This document shows, piece after piece, positions 1 through 8,122 of a stretch of 37,609 nt of DNA. Location of the stretch: the NCBI RefSeq assembly GCF_000282575.1, contig NZ_AKJA01000026.1, forward strand, positions 1-37,609, written 5' to 3'. The notes under the pieces are model-generated. The model searched no databases, had not been told where the DNA came from, and saw nothing but the letters and a program-made list of their open reading frames with translations. The number at the start of each line of letters is the position of its first letter. The first letter of the stretch is position 1. The translations under genes and the position numbers were made by a program. The stretch comes from Herbaspirillum sp. YR522. GTDB taxonomy: Bacteria; Pseudomonadota; Gammaproteobacteria; Burkholderiales; Burkholderiaceae_D.

Positions 1-1
1 G

Positions 2-577
2 CCCCGCCATTACTGGCGGCTGTACGGCGCCACGCTGCTGGGCATGGTGCGCCATCATGGTGTGCGTATCGATGACTTCCTGCATGAGGCCCATCGCTTC
101 GACGATCTGCCCGGCATGGTCCGGGCCGAGCGTGGCATCGGGCGCTGGCTGCGGCAATTGCCGGGTCGCAAGATATTGCTCACCAATGCTCCGCAGCGCT
201 ATTCGCGGCAACTGGTGCGCCACCTGCGCCTGCATCGCCATTTTTCGCAGCACATCTCGATCGAATCGATGCAGGTGCATCGACAATTGCGCCCCAAGCC
301 GTCGCGCCTGATGCTGCGCAAGCTGCTGGCCCGCGAAAAGGTCAGGGCGCGTGATTGCATCCTGGTCGAAGACACGGTGGCCAACCTCAAGACCGCGCGC
401 GAACTGGGGGTGCGCACCGCCTGGGTCACCCAGTACATGATCGGCGACCCGCACCTGGCGCACATGAGCGCGCGCCGCGTGCGCGATCGTCATCCGGCCT
501 ATGTCGATGTGAAGGTCAGTTCGGTGCGCCAGCTGCCGCGCCGGCTGGCGGCCTTGGGCGTGGTGCGAGGAAAATAG
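2..577 (+). CDS. Pyrimidine 5'-nucleotidase, HAD superfamily (5'-truncated by window edge)
   Basis: The frame is open from base 2 without a start, so the gene begins before the window. The visible start reads as a Tyr-Trp-Arg-Leu-Tyr-Gly-Ala-Thr stretch followed by MVRHHGV, typical of the SDT1-like pyrimidine 5'-nucleotidases, which dephosphorylate UMP/CMP-type nucleotides. The HAD motif II region (KILLTNAP) and motif III/IV region (Lys-Pro then LVEDTVANLKTARELG) are visible. The catalytic DxD motif I would lie upstream and cannot be checked. It ends four bases from the convergent Fur-family gene. It is a cytoplasmic enzyme, and the exact substrate is not readable from the sequence. Confidence 0.85.
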   Translation, partial: PRHYWRLYGATLLGMVRHHGVRIDDFLHEAHRFDDLPGMVRAERGIGRWLRQLPGRKILLTNAPQRYSRQLVRHLRLHRHFSQHISIESMQVHRQLRPKPSRLMLRKLLAREKVRARDCILVEDTVANLKTARELGVRTAWVTQYMIGDPHLAHMSARRVRDRHPAYVDVKVSSVRQLPRRLAALGVVRGK

Positions 578-580
578 GGT

Positions 581-1141
581 TCAGTCGGCGCAGTCGGCGC
601 ACCAGCCCTTGATGGTCAGTTCGACCTCATGGCTCTGGAAGCCCCGGCCCAGGGTCTTGCGCAAGGCATTCTGCAATTGTGCCGCCGGCGGGCGTTGGCG
701 GCCGTCGTCGGCCAATACGGTGTTGAGGAATTCAGAGCCGTCGCTGCCATCGAGGCAAAACACGCGGGCACAGCGCGTGCACTTGAAATGGCCGTGCTGG
801 TGCTGCTTGCCGTGCGCGTGATCATGCAGGCCATGTTCGCCATGGTCGGCACCGACGCTGTAGCGGAAGATGCGGTCGTCGCTGGAGATCTTGTGGGCCA
901 GGCCGGCCTCGGTGAGGCAGTCCAGCGCCCGATAAAGGGTGACCCGGTCCATGTCGGCAAAGCGGTCCTGGATGTCCTGGTGCGACGCCGCGCTACGGGT
1001 TTCCAGCAAGGCGCCCAGCACATTGACGCGGGCCTGGGTGACGCGCACGCCGGCTTCGCGCAGCTGGGCCTGGGCCAAGGCCTGGGTCGAGGCGGCGCCG
1101 TGGTCGTGGCTGGCAGGGTGCGTGATGGCTTTGGCTTTCAT
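581..1141 (-). CDS. Fur-family metal-dependent regulator (Zur-like)
   Basis: This is a DNA-binding repressor of the Fur superfamily. A winged-helix region (VTQARVNVLGALLE...DRVTLYRALDCLTEAGL) is followed by a very His-rich stretch (HGEHGLHDHAHGKQHQHGH) and Cys pairs: FKCTRC in the middle and WCADC at the extreme C-terminus. The two CxxC-type pairs fit the structural zinc site of Zur/Fur proteins, and the His cluster suggests zinc rather than iron sensing, which is an inference. I chose the ATG giving MKAKAI; a TTG two codons upstream is the alternative. It lies downstream of xerC on the same strand after an 86-base gap and may have its own promoter. Its targets are unknown, and no Zur-type operator was identified in the window. 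Confidence 0.85.
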   Translation of the reverse strand: MKAKAITHPASHDHGAASTQALAQAQLREAGVRVTQARVNVLGALLETRSAASHQDIQDRFADMDRVTLYRALDCLTEAGLAHKISSDDRIFRYSVGADHGEHGLHDHAHGKQHQHGHFKCTRCARVFCLDGSDGSEFLNTVLADDGRQRPPAAQLQNALRKTLGRGFQSHEVELTIKGWCADCAD

Positions 1142-1227
1142 GTGCAAGGTCGGGACAGGGCTGGCCGGGAGCGGCCGGACTACCCGCTATTCTAGCCCAT
1201 GCCGGTCCTTGCCTGCCGGCGCCCCGA

Positions 1228-2211
1228 TTATTTGCCACCCGTCTTGCGGGCCCGTGGATGGGCCTGGTCGTAGACCTGTGCCAGGCGCTGGAAGTCGAGC
1301 GCGGTATAGACCTGGGTGGCGCTGATGGAAGCGTGGCCCAGCATCTCCTGCACGGCCCGCAGGTCCCCCGAGCTTTGCAGCACATGCGAGGCGAACGAGT
1401 GGCGCAGCATGTGCGGGTGGACATCGCTGGCCATGCCGGCGCCGCGCCCGTGCGCCTTGAGGCGCAACTGGATCACGCGCGGCGACATGCGGGTGCCGCG
1501 CTCGGTCAGGAACAGGGCATGGCCGTGGGCCCCGCTATCGGCCTTGACCAGGTTGGCGCGCAAGGGCAGCCAATGCGCGATGGCCTGCAGGGCAGCGCGT
1601 CCGACCGGCACCTTGCGTTGCTTGCCGCCCTTGCCGGTGACCGTCACCTCGGCTTCGTCGAGGTCGATCCAGCTGGCCGACTGGTAGCCGTTGGCGCGCA
1701 CATCGACCAGGTCCAGGCTGGCCAGCTCCGAGACCCGCAAGCCGCTCGAGTAGAGCAGCTCGAACATGGCCTGGTTGCAGGCGGCCAGGGTGGAATCATC
1801 CGGTTTGGCGGGGTCGCGGTGCGATACCAGGCGGATGGTGTCGTCGGCGCCCATTGCCTTGGGCAAGGGCTTGCTCTTCTTGGGCGACTTGACGCCATCG
1901 ACAGGATTGCTGGCGATCTCGTGCTCGCTCGAGAGCCAGCCAAAGAAACCGCGCCAGGCAGACAGCTTGCGCGAGATCGAGCGCGCATTGAGGCCGCGCG
2001 CATGCAGCTGGGCGGCACATTTGCGGATCTGGAACTGGCGCACGGCCAGCCAGTCCGGGGGCTGCGCGCTGGCCGCGCACAGCAGGGCCTGCAATTCGTG
2101 CAGGTCGCGTCCGTAGCCCTCTACCGTGTGGGGCGACAGCTTGCGCTGCGTGCGCAGCATGTCCAGGTAGTGCTGGATTGGCGCTGGGGGTGCAGATCCG
2201 GGCTTGACCAT
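1228..2211 (-). CDS. xerC: Tyrosine recombinase XerC
   Basis: This is a site-specific recombinase that, with XerD, resolves chromosome dimers at dif. The 327-residue product has the N-terminal SAM-like core-binding domain (HYLDMLRTQRKLSPHTVEGYGRDL) and a catalytic domain. The tyrosine-recombinase residues are visible: Arg in SSGLRVSEL, Lys in TGKGGKQRKVP, HMLRHSFASH (His/Arg), the GHASI His, and the nucleophile Tyr in QVYTALD. Length is slightly above the usual 300 residues. It follows the DUF484 gene by 13 bases, as in the E. coli dapF-DUF484-xerC arrangement, which supports XerC over XerD. It has no frame damage. Confidence 0.95.
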   Translation of the reverse strand: MVKPGSAPPAPIQHYLDMLRTQRKLSPHTVEGYGRDLHELQALLCAASAQPPDWLAVRQFQIRKCAAQLHARGLNARSISRKLSAWRGFFGWLSSEHEIASNPVDGVKSPKKSKPLPKAMGADDTIRLVSHRDPAKPDDSTLAACNQAMFELLYSSGLRVSELASLDLVDVRANGYQSASWIDLDEAEVTVTGKGGKQRKVPVGRAALQAIAHWLPLRANLVKADSGAHGHALFLTERGTRMSPRVIQLRLKAHGRGAGMASDVHPHMLRHSFASHVLQSSGDLRAVQEMLGHASISATQVYTALDFQRLAQVYDQAHPRARKTGGK

Positions 2212-2224
2212 GGCGCCATCGGGT

Positions 2225-2893
2225 TCAGCGCAGCAGGCAAGCCAATGCAGCGCTGCCGGTTTCGGCGATGCGGGTCAGGAAGTCGGTACCCATGTCGGCG
2301 GTGAAGCGGCCCGGATCGGCCGAACCCAGCACCAGCAGGCCGAAGGTCTCGGTCGAGGCGCCCCCGCGCAGCGGCAGGATCGCGACCGACTTGACCGAAG
2401 CGGCGTCTTCCAGCCAGCCGGCGGCTTCGAATTCCTTGTTGGCGCCGCAGAACGGTGCGGTCAGGCCATTGGCGAAGATGCGCGCATCCTCCGAGACCGA
2501 CTGGGTGAACCAGGCGTCGCCGCCGGTTTGGGCCAGGTTCCACAGACGCAACGTGACTTGCGGCACATGGAAGATCTCCTGCAGGCGCTCGCACAGCACG
2601 CGCGGCAGGTCGGCTTCGTTGCGCGCCAGCAGCAAGGCCCGGGTCCATGCCTGGAACTTGCTGGTGATTTCGTCGTTTTCCTGGGCGATGCGCATCAGGT
2701 CCGACATGTGCAGTTCCTGCACCTTGATCTTCTCGCGCAGGATTTCCATCTGGCGCTCTTGCAGCGACACGGCGCGCCCCATGACCGGGCTGGTCAACTT
2801 GACGGTCGAAAGCAGCTCCGCGTGCTCCTCGAAGAAGTGAGGGTGGTCGAGCAGGTATTCGGCAATCAGTCCTGAGTCCAGTGGGGTGGTCAT
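2225..2893 (-). CDS. DUF484 family protein (GAF-like)
   Basis: The 222-residue protein matches the DUF484 family by its start (LIAEYLLDHPHFFEEHAELL), the coiled segment near residues 40-75 (SLQERQMEILREKIKVQELH), and a GAF-like C-terminal half ending in GLLVLGSADPGRFTADMGTDFL. This family sits next to xerC and dapF in many proteobacteria and its biochemical role is not settled. It is cytoplasmic by sequence, with no signal peptide or membrane span. Translation is probably coupled to xerC. A possible promoter lies in the 127 bases before the porin terminator hairpin, but no clear hexamers stand out. Confidence 0.88.
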   Translation of the reverse strand: MTTPLDSGLIAEYLLDHPHFFEEHAELLSTVKLTSPVMGRAVSLQERQMEILREKIKVQELHMSDLMRIAQENDEITSKFQAWTRALLLARNEADLPRVLCERLQEIFHVPQVTLRLWNLAQTGGDAWFTQSVSEDARIFANGLTAPFCGANKEFEAAGWLEDAASVKSVAILPLRGGASTETFGLLVLGSADPGRFTADMGTDFLTRIAETGSAALACLLR

Positions 2894-3020
2894 CGCAATC
2901 TTGTTCTAGGTGTGTGGTCTGCATGGCGGCCATTGCCGGGTCCATGCGATAAATATGGCGAGATTATCCTCGCTTAAAGGGGGGCTGACAATTGCTGGTG
3001 CGCAAAGCGGCGCCATAAAC

Positions 3021-3058
3021 GAAACGGGCCTGCATGATTTCTCATGCAGGCCCGTTTC
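3021..3058 (-). terminator. Perfect 17-bp hairpin downstream of the porin gene
   Basis: The arms GAAACGGGCCTGCATGA and TCATGCAGGCCCGTTTC pair perfectly around a 4-base loop. It begins 57 bases past the porin stop on the porin's strand and separates porin transcription from the DUF484-xerC genes. No long U-tract follows on the minus strand (GTTTATGG), so it may stop transcription less sharply than a canonical intrinsic terminator, or serve mainly to stabilise the abundant porin mRNA. Confidence 0.7.
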
Positions 3059-3115
3059 AGCTTTAACTCAAGTCCTGATGCCCGGCATCTGCATGCCGGA
3101 CTTCAACTCCTCGAA

Positions 3116-4279
3116 TTAGAACTTGTGACGGATACCAACAGCGACAGCAGTTTGGTTGTTGTCGTTAGCTGGGCTGTCATACACGCCGGTGTTGACCATG
3201 TCCTTGGCGCGGATGTTAGCCACGAATGCGTACAGGTCGGTACGCTTCGACAGCCAGTAGTCGGTGCCCAGGGACACTTGGGTCAGCTTGCCCTTGCCGT
3301 TGACGCCATCGAACTGAGCGCGAGTGTGGGTAACTGCACCCAGCAGCTTCAGCGAAGGAGTCAGGGACCATGCGGTACCCAGTTCGTAGATGTCAGCCTT
3401 GTTGGTGCGAGCCAGAGTGCGGTTGTTCACTGCCGACAGAGGAGCAGCTGCGCCGATGTTTGCTTGGGTGCTCAGGTCTTGCTTGACGCGCGACCAGTTA
3501 CCGTACACGCGTGCTGGGCCAAACTGATACGAACCAACAACGTTCCAGCCCTTGTATGCGGTGTTGCCTTGGTTGGCGGCTGCGATTGCTGCAGCGGTCG
3601 ACAGCAGGCTAGTGTCAGAGGCTGTAGTGCCAGCCTTCGATTGGTAGTAGTTCAAGCCCAGACCCAGAGGACCGTTGTCGTACTTCAGGCCAGCGCCGTA
3701 CGATTGACCAGCCGAAGTCTTGCCTGCAGTTTCGCCGAAACCGTAGATCAGGTTACCGGTGAAGCCGCTCAGGTTAGCGGTGGTGTAGGAAACCGAATTG
3801 TTGGTACGTGTACCTTCCAGGCGGTCCAGGTTGTGGCCGACGTTGCCGGTCAGGCCGCCGAAGTCAGCAACCGAAGTGTAAGCCGAGATGGTGTCAGCGT
3901 AGTCGGTTTGACGACCCAGCAGCACGGTACCGAAGCCACCAGCCAGACCAACGACCGACTTGCGACGGAACAGGTTGGTCGAACCTGGATCTTGGCCGTT
4001 CAGGGCGCCGTTGTCATTGTTGAAACCGGTTTCCAGGTTGAACACGGCCGACAGACCGCCGCCCAGATCTTCAACGCCCTTGAAACCGATGCGCGAGCCT
4101 TGGATCACGCCGGAATTGATGCCGAACTTGCTGCCAGTGCCACCAGTTGCATTGGTAGCAACCTTGCTTTGGTACACAACGCCAGTATCAACGATACCGT
4201 AGATAGTAACGGAGCTTTGTGCTTGAGCAGCACCTGCGAACGCGCCGAGAACGGCCAGTGCCAGCAGAGATTTTTTCAT
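3116..4279 (-). CDS. Outer-membrane porin (Gram-negative porin, Burkholderiales type)
   Basis: This is a general diffusion porin for small hydrophilic solutes. The signal peptide MKKSLLALAVLGAFAGAAQA is followed by QSSVTIYGIVDTG, the typical first strand of betaproteobacterial porins. The 387 residues fit a 16-stranded trimeric barrel. The extracellular-loop region (GLAGGFGTVLLGRQTDYADT) and a C-terminal Phe (AVGIRHKF) needed for barrel assembly are visible. The ATG has a strong ribosome-binding site (GAAGGATG, spacing about 5). Codon use is more restricted and the base composition less GC-rich than its neighbours, as expected for a very highly expressed gene. It is divergent from the Sel1 gene across a long AT-rich region and has its own hairpin terminator. 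Confidence 0.95.
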   Translation of the reverse strand: MKKSLLALAVLGAFAGAAQAQSSVTIYGIVDTGVVYQSKVATNATGGTGSKFGINSGVIQGSRIGFKGVEDLGGGLSAVFNLETGFNNDNGALNGQDPGSTNLFRRKSVVGLAGGFGTVLLGRQTDYADTISAYTSVADFGGLTGNVGHNLDRLEGTRTNNSVSYTTANLSGFTGNLIYGFGETAGKTSAGQSYGAGLKYDNGPLGLGLNYYQSKAGTTASDTSLLSTAAAIAAANQGNTAYKGWNVVGSYQFGPARVYGNWSRVKQDLSTQANIGAAAPLSAVNNRTLARTNKADIYELGTAWSLTPSLKLLGAVTHTRAQFDGVNGKGKLTQVSLGTDYWLSKRTDLYAFVANIRAKDMVNTGVYDSPANDNNQTAVAVGIRHKF

Positions 4280-4644
4280 TTGACATCCTTCTATAAAAAT
4301 AGTCTTGAGGATCCGTACTTCTTGTCGGATGGTGAGACATTAAGGGTTCTCATTTGGCATGGCCGCAGATTGGTCGTTTGGCGGCTGAAATTTTGGTTGA
4401 AAGCGCGAAACAACCGGCTGAGTGTTGTTTTTTGCAAACGCTTTCCATCGAGAGAATGCTCGAAAGGCACTTTTTTGTTTACCTGGCCTCCATGTTATCG
4501 GCCTCGCCGCCCACAACTTGAAGTCGAGTGGCCAGCTTCATGGAATGTTGTTAAAACGATTCATTTCCCGGTATTTGGGATCGATTTTAAAAAAATCTGG
4601 ATTGTGGGGCATAATTTTGGTTTTCTGATCTATCTGGAAGGTTG
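4280..4644. promoter_or_regulatory. AT-rich divergent regulatory region between porin and Sel1-repeat gene
   Basis: The 365 gene-free bases are much richer in A/T than the surroundings, with runs such as TTTTTTG, TTTTAAAAAAAT and CATAAT. They carry the promoters of the porin (minus) and the Sel1 gene (plus). The porin ribosome-binding site lies at its left edge. A CATAAT near 4609 is a possible -10 for the plus strand, but no convincing -35 is seen. The length suggests multi-site control of the porin by nucleoid proteins or an OmpR-type regulator, which is inferred. A 68-codon open frame at 4422-4628 has no support. Confidence 0.5.
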
Positions 4645-6222
4645 ATGGCTAATAGAGAAGATCTGGCAATTATCCGGGCCGCCCGCGCCGGCCAGGCCGA
4701 TGCGCAGCTGACCTTGGGCAAGCGCTACCTGTTTGGCGGCAACGGCTTGCCGCAGAGCCTGGGTACCGCATTCCATTGGCTCGAGCGTGCCGCGCGGCAA
4801 GGCCTGGCCGACGCCTGGATGTTGATTGCGCAACATATCCCCTATGAAGTGGTGGTACCGCTGTCCCAGCCCCACGAAGCCGCGCTTTGGTATGAGCGTG
4901 CCTTTGACGCCGGCCTGTCCAAGGCCGGCCTGGTGTTTGCACGGCTGGTGCTGGGCAATGTGGCGCACATCAGCGCCGAGCTCAAGAAGAAGGCCATCAG
5001 GGCGCTGGAGGCGGTGGCGCGCGAAGGCGATGCCGATGCCCAGTGGCTGCTGGCCCAGCAGTCGGCCACGGTGGAGACGGCCGAGGCCACAGGGCCGTCG
5101 CCCATGTCGGGCGCTGCCGAGGATACGCAGCAGTGGACCCGTCGCGCGGCCGACGCCGGGGTGGAGCAGGCGCAGCATGCGCTGGCCGATGCGGCCTGGC
5201 GTCAATCGGATTTTCCCGGATTCCGCCTGCGCGCCCAGCCATTGGCCGATGCCCTGCTGCGCCAGTACGATGCCTTGCTGCGGCAACTCAATGCCCCGGC
5301 CGAGATGTTGGCGACCAGCCTGGGAGCGCAAAATATCCAGCTGCTGGTACGGCTGGCGCAACTGCACCTGGACGACAAGCGTGCCGACCTGGCCCATGTG
5401 CAGCAAATGCTGGAACTGGCCGCGCTGGCCGGTGACCGGGACGCGCAACTGGCGCTGGGGTTGTTGTATGCCCGCATGGATGCGACGGGCGCGCGCAGCT
5501 TCCCTGGGCAGGGCTCAGCCAATTACAAGAAGGCGGTTCGCTGGCTGACGCTGGCAGGCGAGCAGGGGTTGGCCAGTGCCTGGTATGCGTTGTCCCGGAT
5601 CTACCTCAAGCCGGAGTTCTCCCAGCGCAACCTGGTCGATGTCCAGCACCATCTGGAGCGCGCCGCCGAAATGGGGCATGCCACCGCCCAGCTGGAGTGC
5701 GGGGTGACGGCCTGGCGCAACCGGCGCGACGACGCAGCCAATGATGTACGGGCGCTGTATTGGTTGCAAAAGGCCGCCAGCCAGGGCAATCAGCAGGCAC
5801 AGTCGCTACTGGCGAAGGTGGCAGACCTGCCGCTGCCTGCGCCCTGGGCAATGCAGGCACGTGGCCAGCTCACACGGGAGTTGAGCAACGCCTACCCGTT
5901 CCTGGTGGCGCGCATCGAACTGGCATCCATATTCGGCCTGACGCGTCCCGAAGCGCTGTTGATCGATTTGAAGCAGGCCGACTGCGGCCATTGCCTGATG
6001 GTCGATATCCGGCCGCATTATGCGCGCAGCAAGCGACGCCTGATCCTGGTCGAGACTGGCGAGCAGCGTGGCGTACTGAACCGTATTGCGCGCCTGTTCG
6101 AAGATGTCGATTGCAGCCCCAGCGGACCGGAAGGCAATTACCGGCAACGGCTGTATCGGCTCAAGACGGTGCTGCCCGAGGCGGCCGTCGAAGAGGGCGA
6201 AGACCAGGAAGTCACGGTCTGA
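4645..6222 (+). CDS. Sel1-repeat (tetratricopeptide-like) protein
   Basis: The 525-residue protein is made of alpha-helical Sel1-like repeats of about 36 residues. They are seen as A-x-L-x-L-G-x-x-Y and A-x-x-W-L-x-x-A-A-x-x-G patterns: ADAQLTLGKRYLFGG, AFHWLERAARQGLADAW, DAQLALGLLYAR, AVRWLTLAGEQGLASAW and ALYWLQKAASQGNQQAQ. The last 120 residues leave the repeat pattern and form a separate domain rich in charged residues, ending in EEGEDQEVTV. Such proteins usually act as protein-protein scaffolds. No signal peptide is present, so it is probably cytoplasmic. The start is the ATG at 4645 behind GGAAG; a TTG one codon upstream is in frame. It sits between dapF-type genes but points the opposite way. 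Confidence 0.85.
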   Translation: MANREDLAIIRAARAGQADAQLTLGKRYLFGGNGLPQSLGTAFHWLERAARQGLADAWMLIAQHIPYEVVVPLSQPHEAALWYERAFDAGLSKAGLVFARLVLGNVAHISAELKKKAIRALEAVAREGDADAQWLLAQQSATVETAEATGPSPMSGAAEDTQQWTRRAADAGVEQAQHALADAAWRQSDFPGFRLRAQPLADALLRQYDALLRQLNAPAEMLATSLGAQNIQLLVRLAQLHLDDKRADLAHVQQMLELAALAGDRDAQLALGLLYARMDATGARSFPGQGSANYKKAVRWLTLAGEQGLASAWYALSRIYLKPEFSQRNLVDVQHHLERAAEMGHATAQLECGVTAWRNRRDDAANDVRALYWLQKAASQGNQQAQSLLAKVADLPLPAPWAMQARGQLTRELSNAYPFLVARIELASIFGLTRPEALLIDLKQADCGHCLMVDIRPHYARSKRRLILVETGEQRGVLNRIARLFEDVDCSPSGPEGNYRQRLYRLKTVLPEAAVEEGEDQEVTV

Positions 6223-6242
6223 CACCGGATCAGGCGTTGTAG

Positions 6243-6280
6243 ACGACAAGGGCTCACCCGCTGGTGAGCCCTTGTCGTTT
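6243..6280. terminator. Bidirectional intrinsic terminator between Sel1 gene and dapF
   Basis: ACGACAAGGGCTCACC pairs perfectly with GGTGAGCCCTTGTCGT around the loop CGCT, followed by TTT on the plus strand. It starts 20 bases after the Sel1-gene stop and lies between two convergent genes, so it can serve both. Confidence 0.85.
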
Positions 6281-6296
6281 CGCGCTGATGCGACAG

Positions 6297-6336
6297 TGAC
6301 GTGCCCTGACGTATCTTGACGTGTCTTGACGTGCTC
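6297..6336. repeat. Four tandem copies of a 10-bp unit (consensus TGACGTGYCT)
   Basis: Four adjacent 10-base units begin TGACGT: TGACGTGCCC, TGACGTATCT, TGACGTGTCT and TGACGTGCTC. The array fills the space between the terminator hairpin and the dapF stop codon and overlaps the last codons of dapF. Units differ at positions 7-10. Its function is unknown. Confidence 0.75.
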
Positions 6337-7192
6337 AGTCAGGCAGGTCGATCTCGCCCTCGAACACCGTCACCGCGGGCCCTGTCATCAACACTGGCTG
6401 GCCAGCGCCATGCCATGCGATGCTGAGCACCCCGCCGTGGGTCTGCACCGCTACCGGTGAATCGAGCAGGCCGCGCCGGATGCCGGCCACCACCGCCGCA
6501 CAGGCGCCAGTGCCACACGCCAATGTTTCGCCAGCGCCCCGTTCGTAGACTCGCAGGTTCACGTGATGGCGATCGACCACCTGCATGAAGCCGGCGTTGA
6601 CGCGCTTGGGAAAGCGCGCATGACGCTCGATCAGCGGCCCCTGCGTGAGCACCGGTGCGGCCTGGCTGTCGGCAACCACCTGCACCGCATGGGGGTTACC
6701 CATCGATACCACCGAGATCCAGGTCTGCTGGCCGGCCACCTCCAGAGGCCACAAGGTGTCGCTGCCTTCGCTGCGCCCGGCAAGCCCGCTGTTGTCGAAC
6801 GGGACTTGCTGCGGGTCCAGCACTGGCGTACCCATGTCGACGGTGATGCGGCCATCGTCTTCCAGCCGCGGCTCGATCACGCCCGACATGGTCTCGACGC
6901 GGATGGCCCGCTTGTCGGTCAAGCCCTTGTCGGTGACGTACTTGACGAAGGCGCGCGCGCCGTTGCCGCATTGCTCGACCTCGCCGCCATCGGCGTTGTA
7001 GATCCGGTAACGGAAATCGATACCCGCATGCCGGGCGCGCTCGACCACCAGCATCTGATCGGCACCGATGCCGAAATGCCGGTCGGCAATGAATTTCCAT
7101 TGCGCCGGGGTCAGCGCAATCGGCGCGCGGGTGGCGTCGAGCACGACAAAGTCGTTGCCCGCGCCGTGCATCTTGGTGAATTTGATCTTCAT
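6335..7192 (-). CDS. dapF: Diaminopimelate epimerase
   Basis: DapF converts LL- to meso-diaminopimelate for lysine and peptidoglycan synthesis in the cytoplasm. The product is 285 residues and begins [19 protein letters not shown], the family signature. Both catalytic cysteines are present: the first in [10 protein letters not shown] and the second in [11 protein letters not shown]. The gene has normal length and an intact frame. It follows the acyltransferase gene on the same strand after 42 bases. In relatives it is usually followed directly by DUF484 and xerC; here a Sel1 gene and a porin lie between. Confidence 0.97.
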   Translation of the reverse strand: MKIKFTKMHGAGNDFVVLDATRAPIALTPAQWKFIADRHFGIGADQMLVVERARHAGIDFRYRIYNADGGEVEQCGNGARAFVKYVTDKGLTDKRAIRVETMSGVIEPRLEDDGRITVDMGTPVLDPQQVPFDNSGLAGRSEGSDTLWPLEVAGQQTWISVVSMGNPHAVQVVADSQAAPVLTQGPLIERHARFPKRVNAGFMQVVDRHHVNLRVYERGAGETLACGTGACAAVVAGIRRGLLDSPVAVQTHGGVLSIAWHGAGQPVLMTGPAVTVFEGEIDLPD

Positions 7193-7234
7193 GACTTCAT
7201 TATAGAAGGACTGCCAGATCGCGGGCGGCAGCGA

Positions 7235-8122
7235 TCATGCCTTGGGCGGCTTGGCATAGACGTCGGGCGTGCCGGGCGGGCGCGTCTTGAAGCGCTTGTG
7301 GGCCCAGAAATACTGTTCCGGCGCTTCCCGTACACGCGCTTCGATGAAGGCGTTCATGCGGCGCGTGGCAAGGCTGATGTCGTCACCCGGATAATCCTCC
7401 CAAGCCGGGTAGAAGGTGGTCTTCCAGCCCTGGTAGTCGGGCAGGAAGGTGGTGATGGCCGGGACCACCTTGGCACCGGTGGCTGCCGCAATGCGTGCGG
7501 TCGCCGTCAGGGTGGCGGCCGGGACGCCGAAGAAGGGCACGAACTCGGCATCCTTCAGGCCGAAATCCATATCGGGCAGCATGATGAACGGCTTGCCTTC
7601 GCGCATTGCGCGCAGGATGGGCTTGATCCCTTTTTCACGCGACAGCAGGGTCACCGGGCGAAAGCGTGAACGGCCGCGCAGCAATGCCTGGTCGACGATC
7701 TCGTTCTGCTGGCGGGCATAGACGGTGCATACCGAGTAGGGCGAGTTGAGCACCAGGGCGATGCCCGGAATCTCCAGGCACACGAAATGCGGACACAGCA
7801 TGATGACCGGGCCGGCGTCCATGGTCTCGAAAGGCACCCCCGGCTCGACCTTGATCAGGCGCTTCAGGCGCGCTTCTGGCGCCCACCACAGGATGCCGCG
7901 CTCCAGCGCGCTGCGCGCATAGGCCTGGAAGTGGCCCCTGGCGATGACGCGGCGCTCGGCTTCGGTTTTCTCGGGAAAGCACAAGCGCAGGTTGATCAGC
8001 GTGATCCGGCGCCGCGGGCGCATGTACATATAGAGCAGCGAACCCAGGGCTACGCCGATGCGGCCCAGCACCGGCAGCGGCAACCAGTGCAGCAACCACA
8101 TGACCAGCAGCAATGCCCTCAT
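7235..8122 (-). CDS. LpxL/HtrB-family lipid A acyltransferase (second of pair)
   Basis: The protein adds a secondary acyl chain to lipid A precursor at the inner membrane. The 295 residues have an N-terminal hydrophobic anchor (ALLLVMWLLHWLPLPVLGRIGVALG) and the acyltransferase motif His-x4-Glu in CPHFVCLE. Further LpxL-type blocks are seen (INLRLCFPEKTEAER; LPDMDFGLKDAEFVPFFG; QYFWAHKRFKTRP). Its ATG overlaps the previous acyltransferase gene's stop by 4 bases (ATGA), so translation is coupled. Which acyl position each enzyme serves cannot be read from the sequence. Confidence 0.9.
   Translation of the reverse strand: MRALLLVMWLLHWLPLPVLGRIGVALGSLLYMYMRPRRRITLINLRLCFPEKTEAERRVIARGHFQAYARSALERGILWWAPEARLKRLIKVEPGVPFETMDAGPVIMLCPHFVCLEIPGIALVLNSPYSVCTVYARQQNEIVDQALLRGRSRFRPVTLLSREKGIKPILRAMREGKPFIMLPDMDFGLKDAEFVPFFGVPAATLTATARIAAATGAKVVPAITTFLPDYQGWKTTFYPAWEDYPGDDISLATRRMNAFIEARVREAPEQYFWAHKRFKTRPPGTPDVYAKPPKA

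Noticed and set aside
4422..4628. 68-codon frame in the porin-Sel1 gap
   Set aside because: No ribosome-binding site, no domain, and it occupies an AT-rich divergent promoter region.
3044..4645. 533-codon plus-strand open frame opposite the porin
   Set aside because: It is the antisense shadow of the restricted codon use of the porin gene; the porin strand has signal peptide, barrel motifs, ribosome-binding site and terminator.
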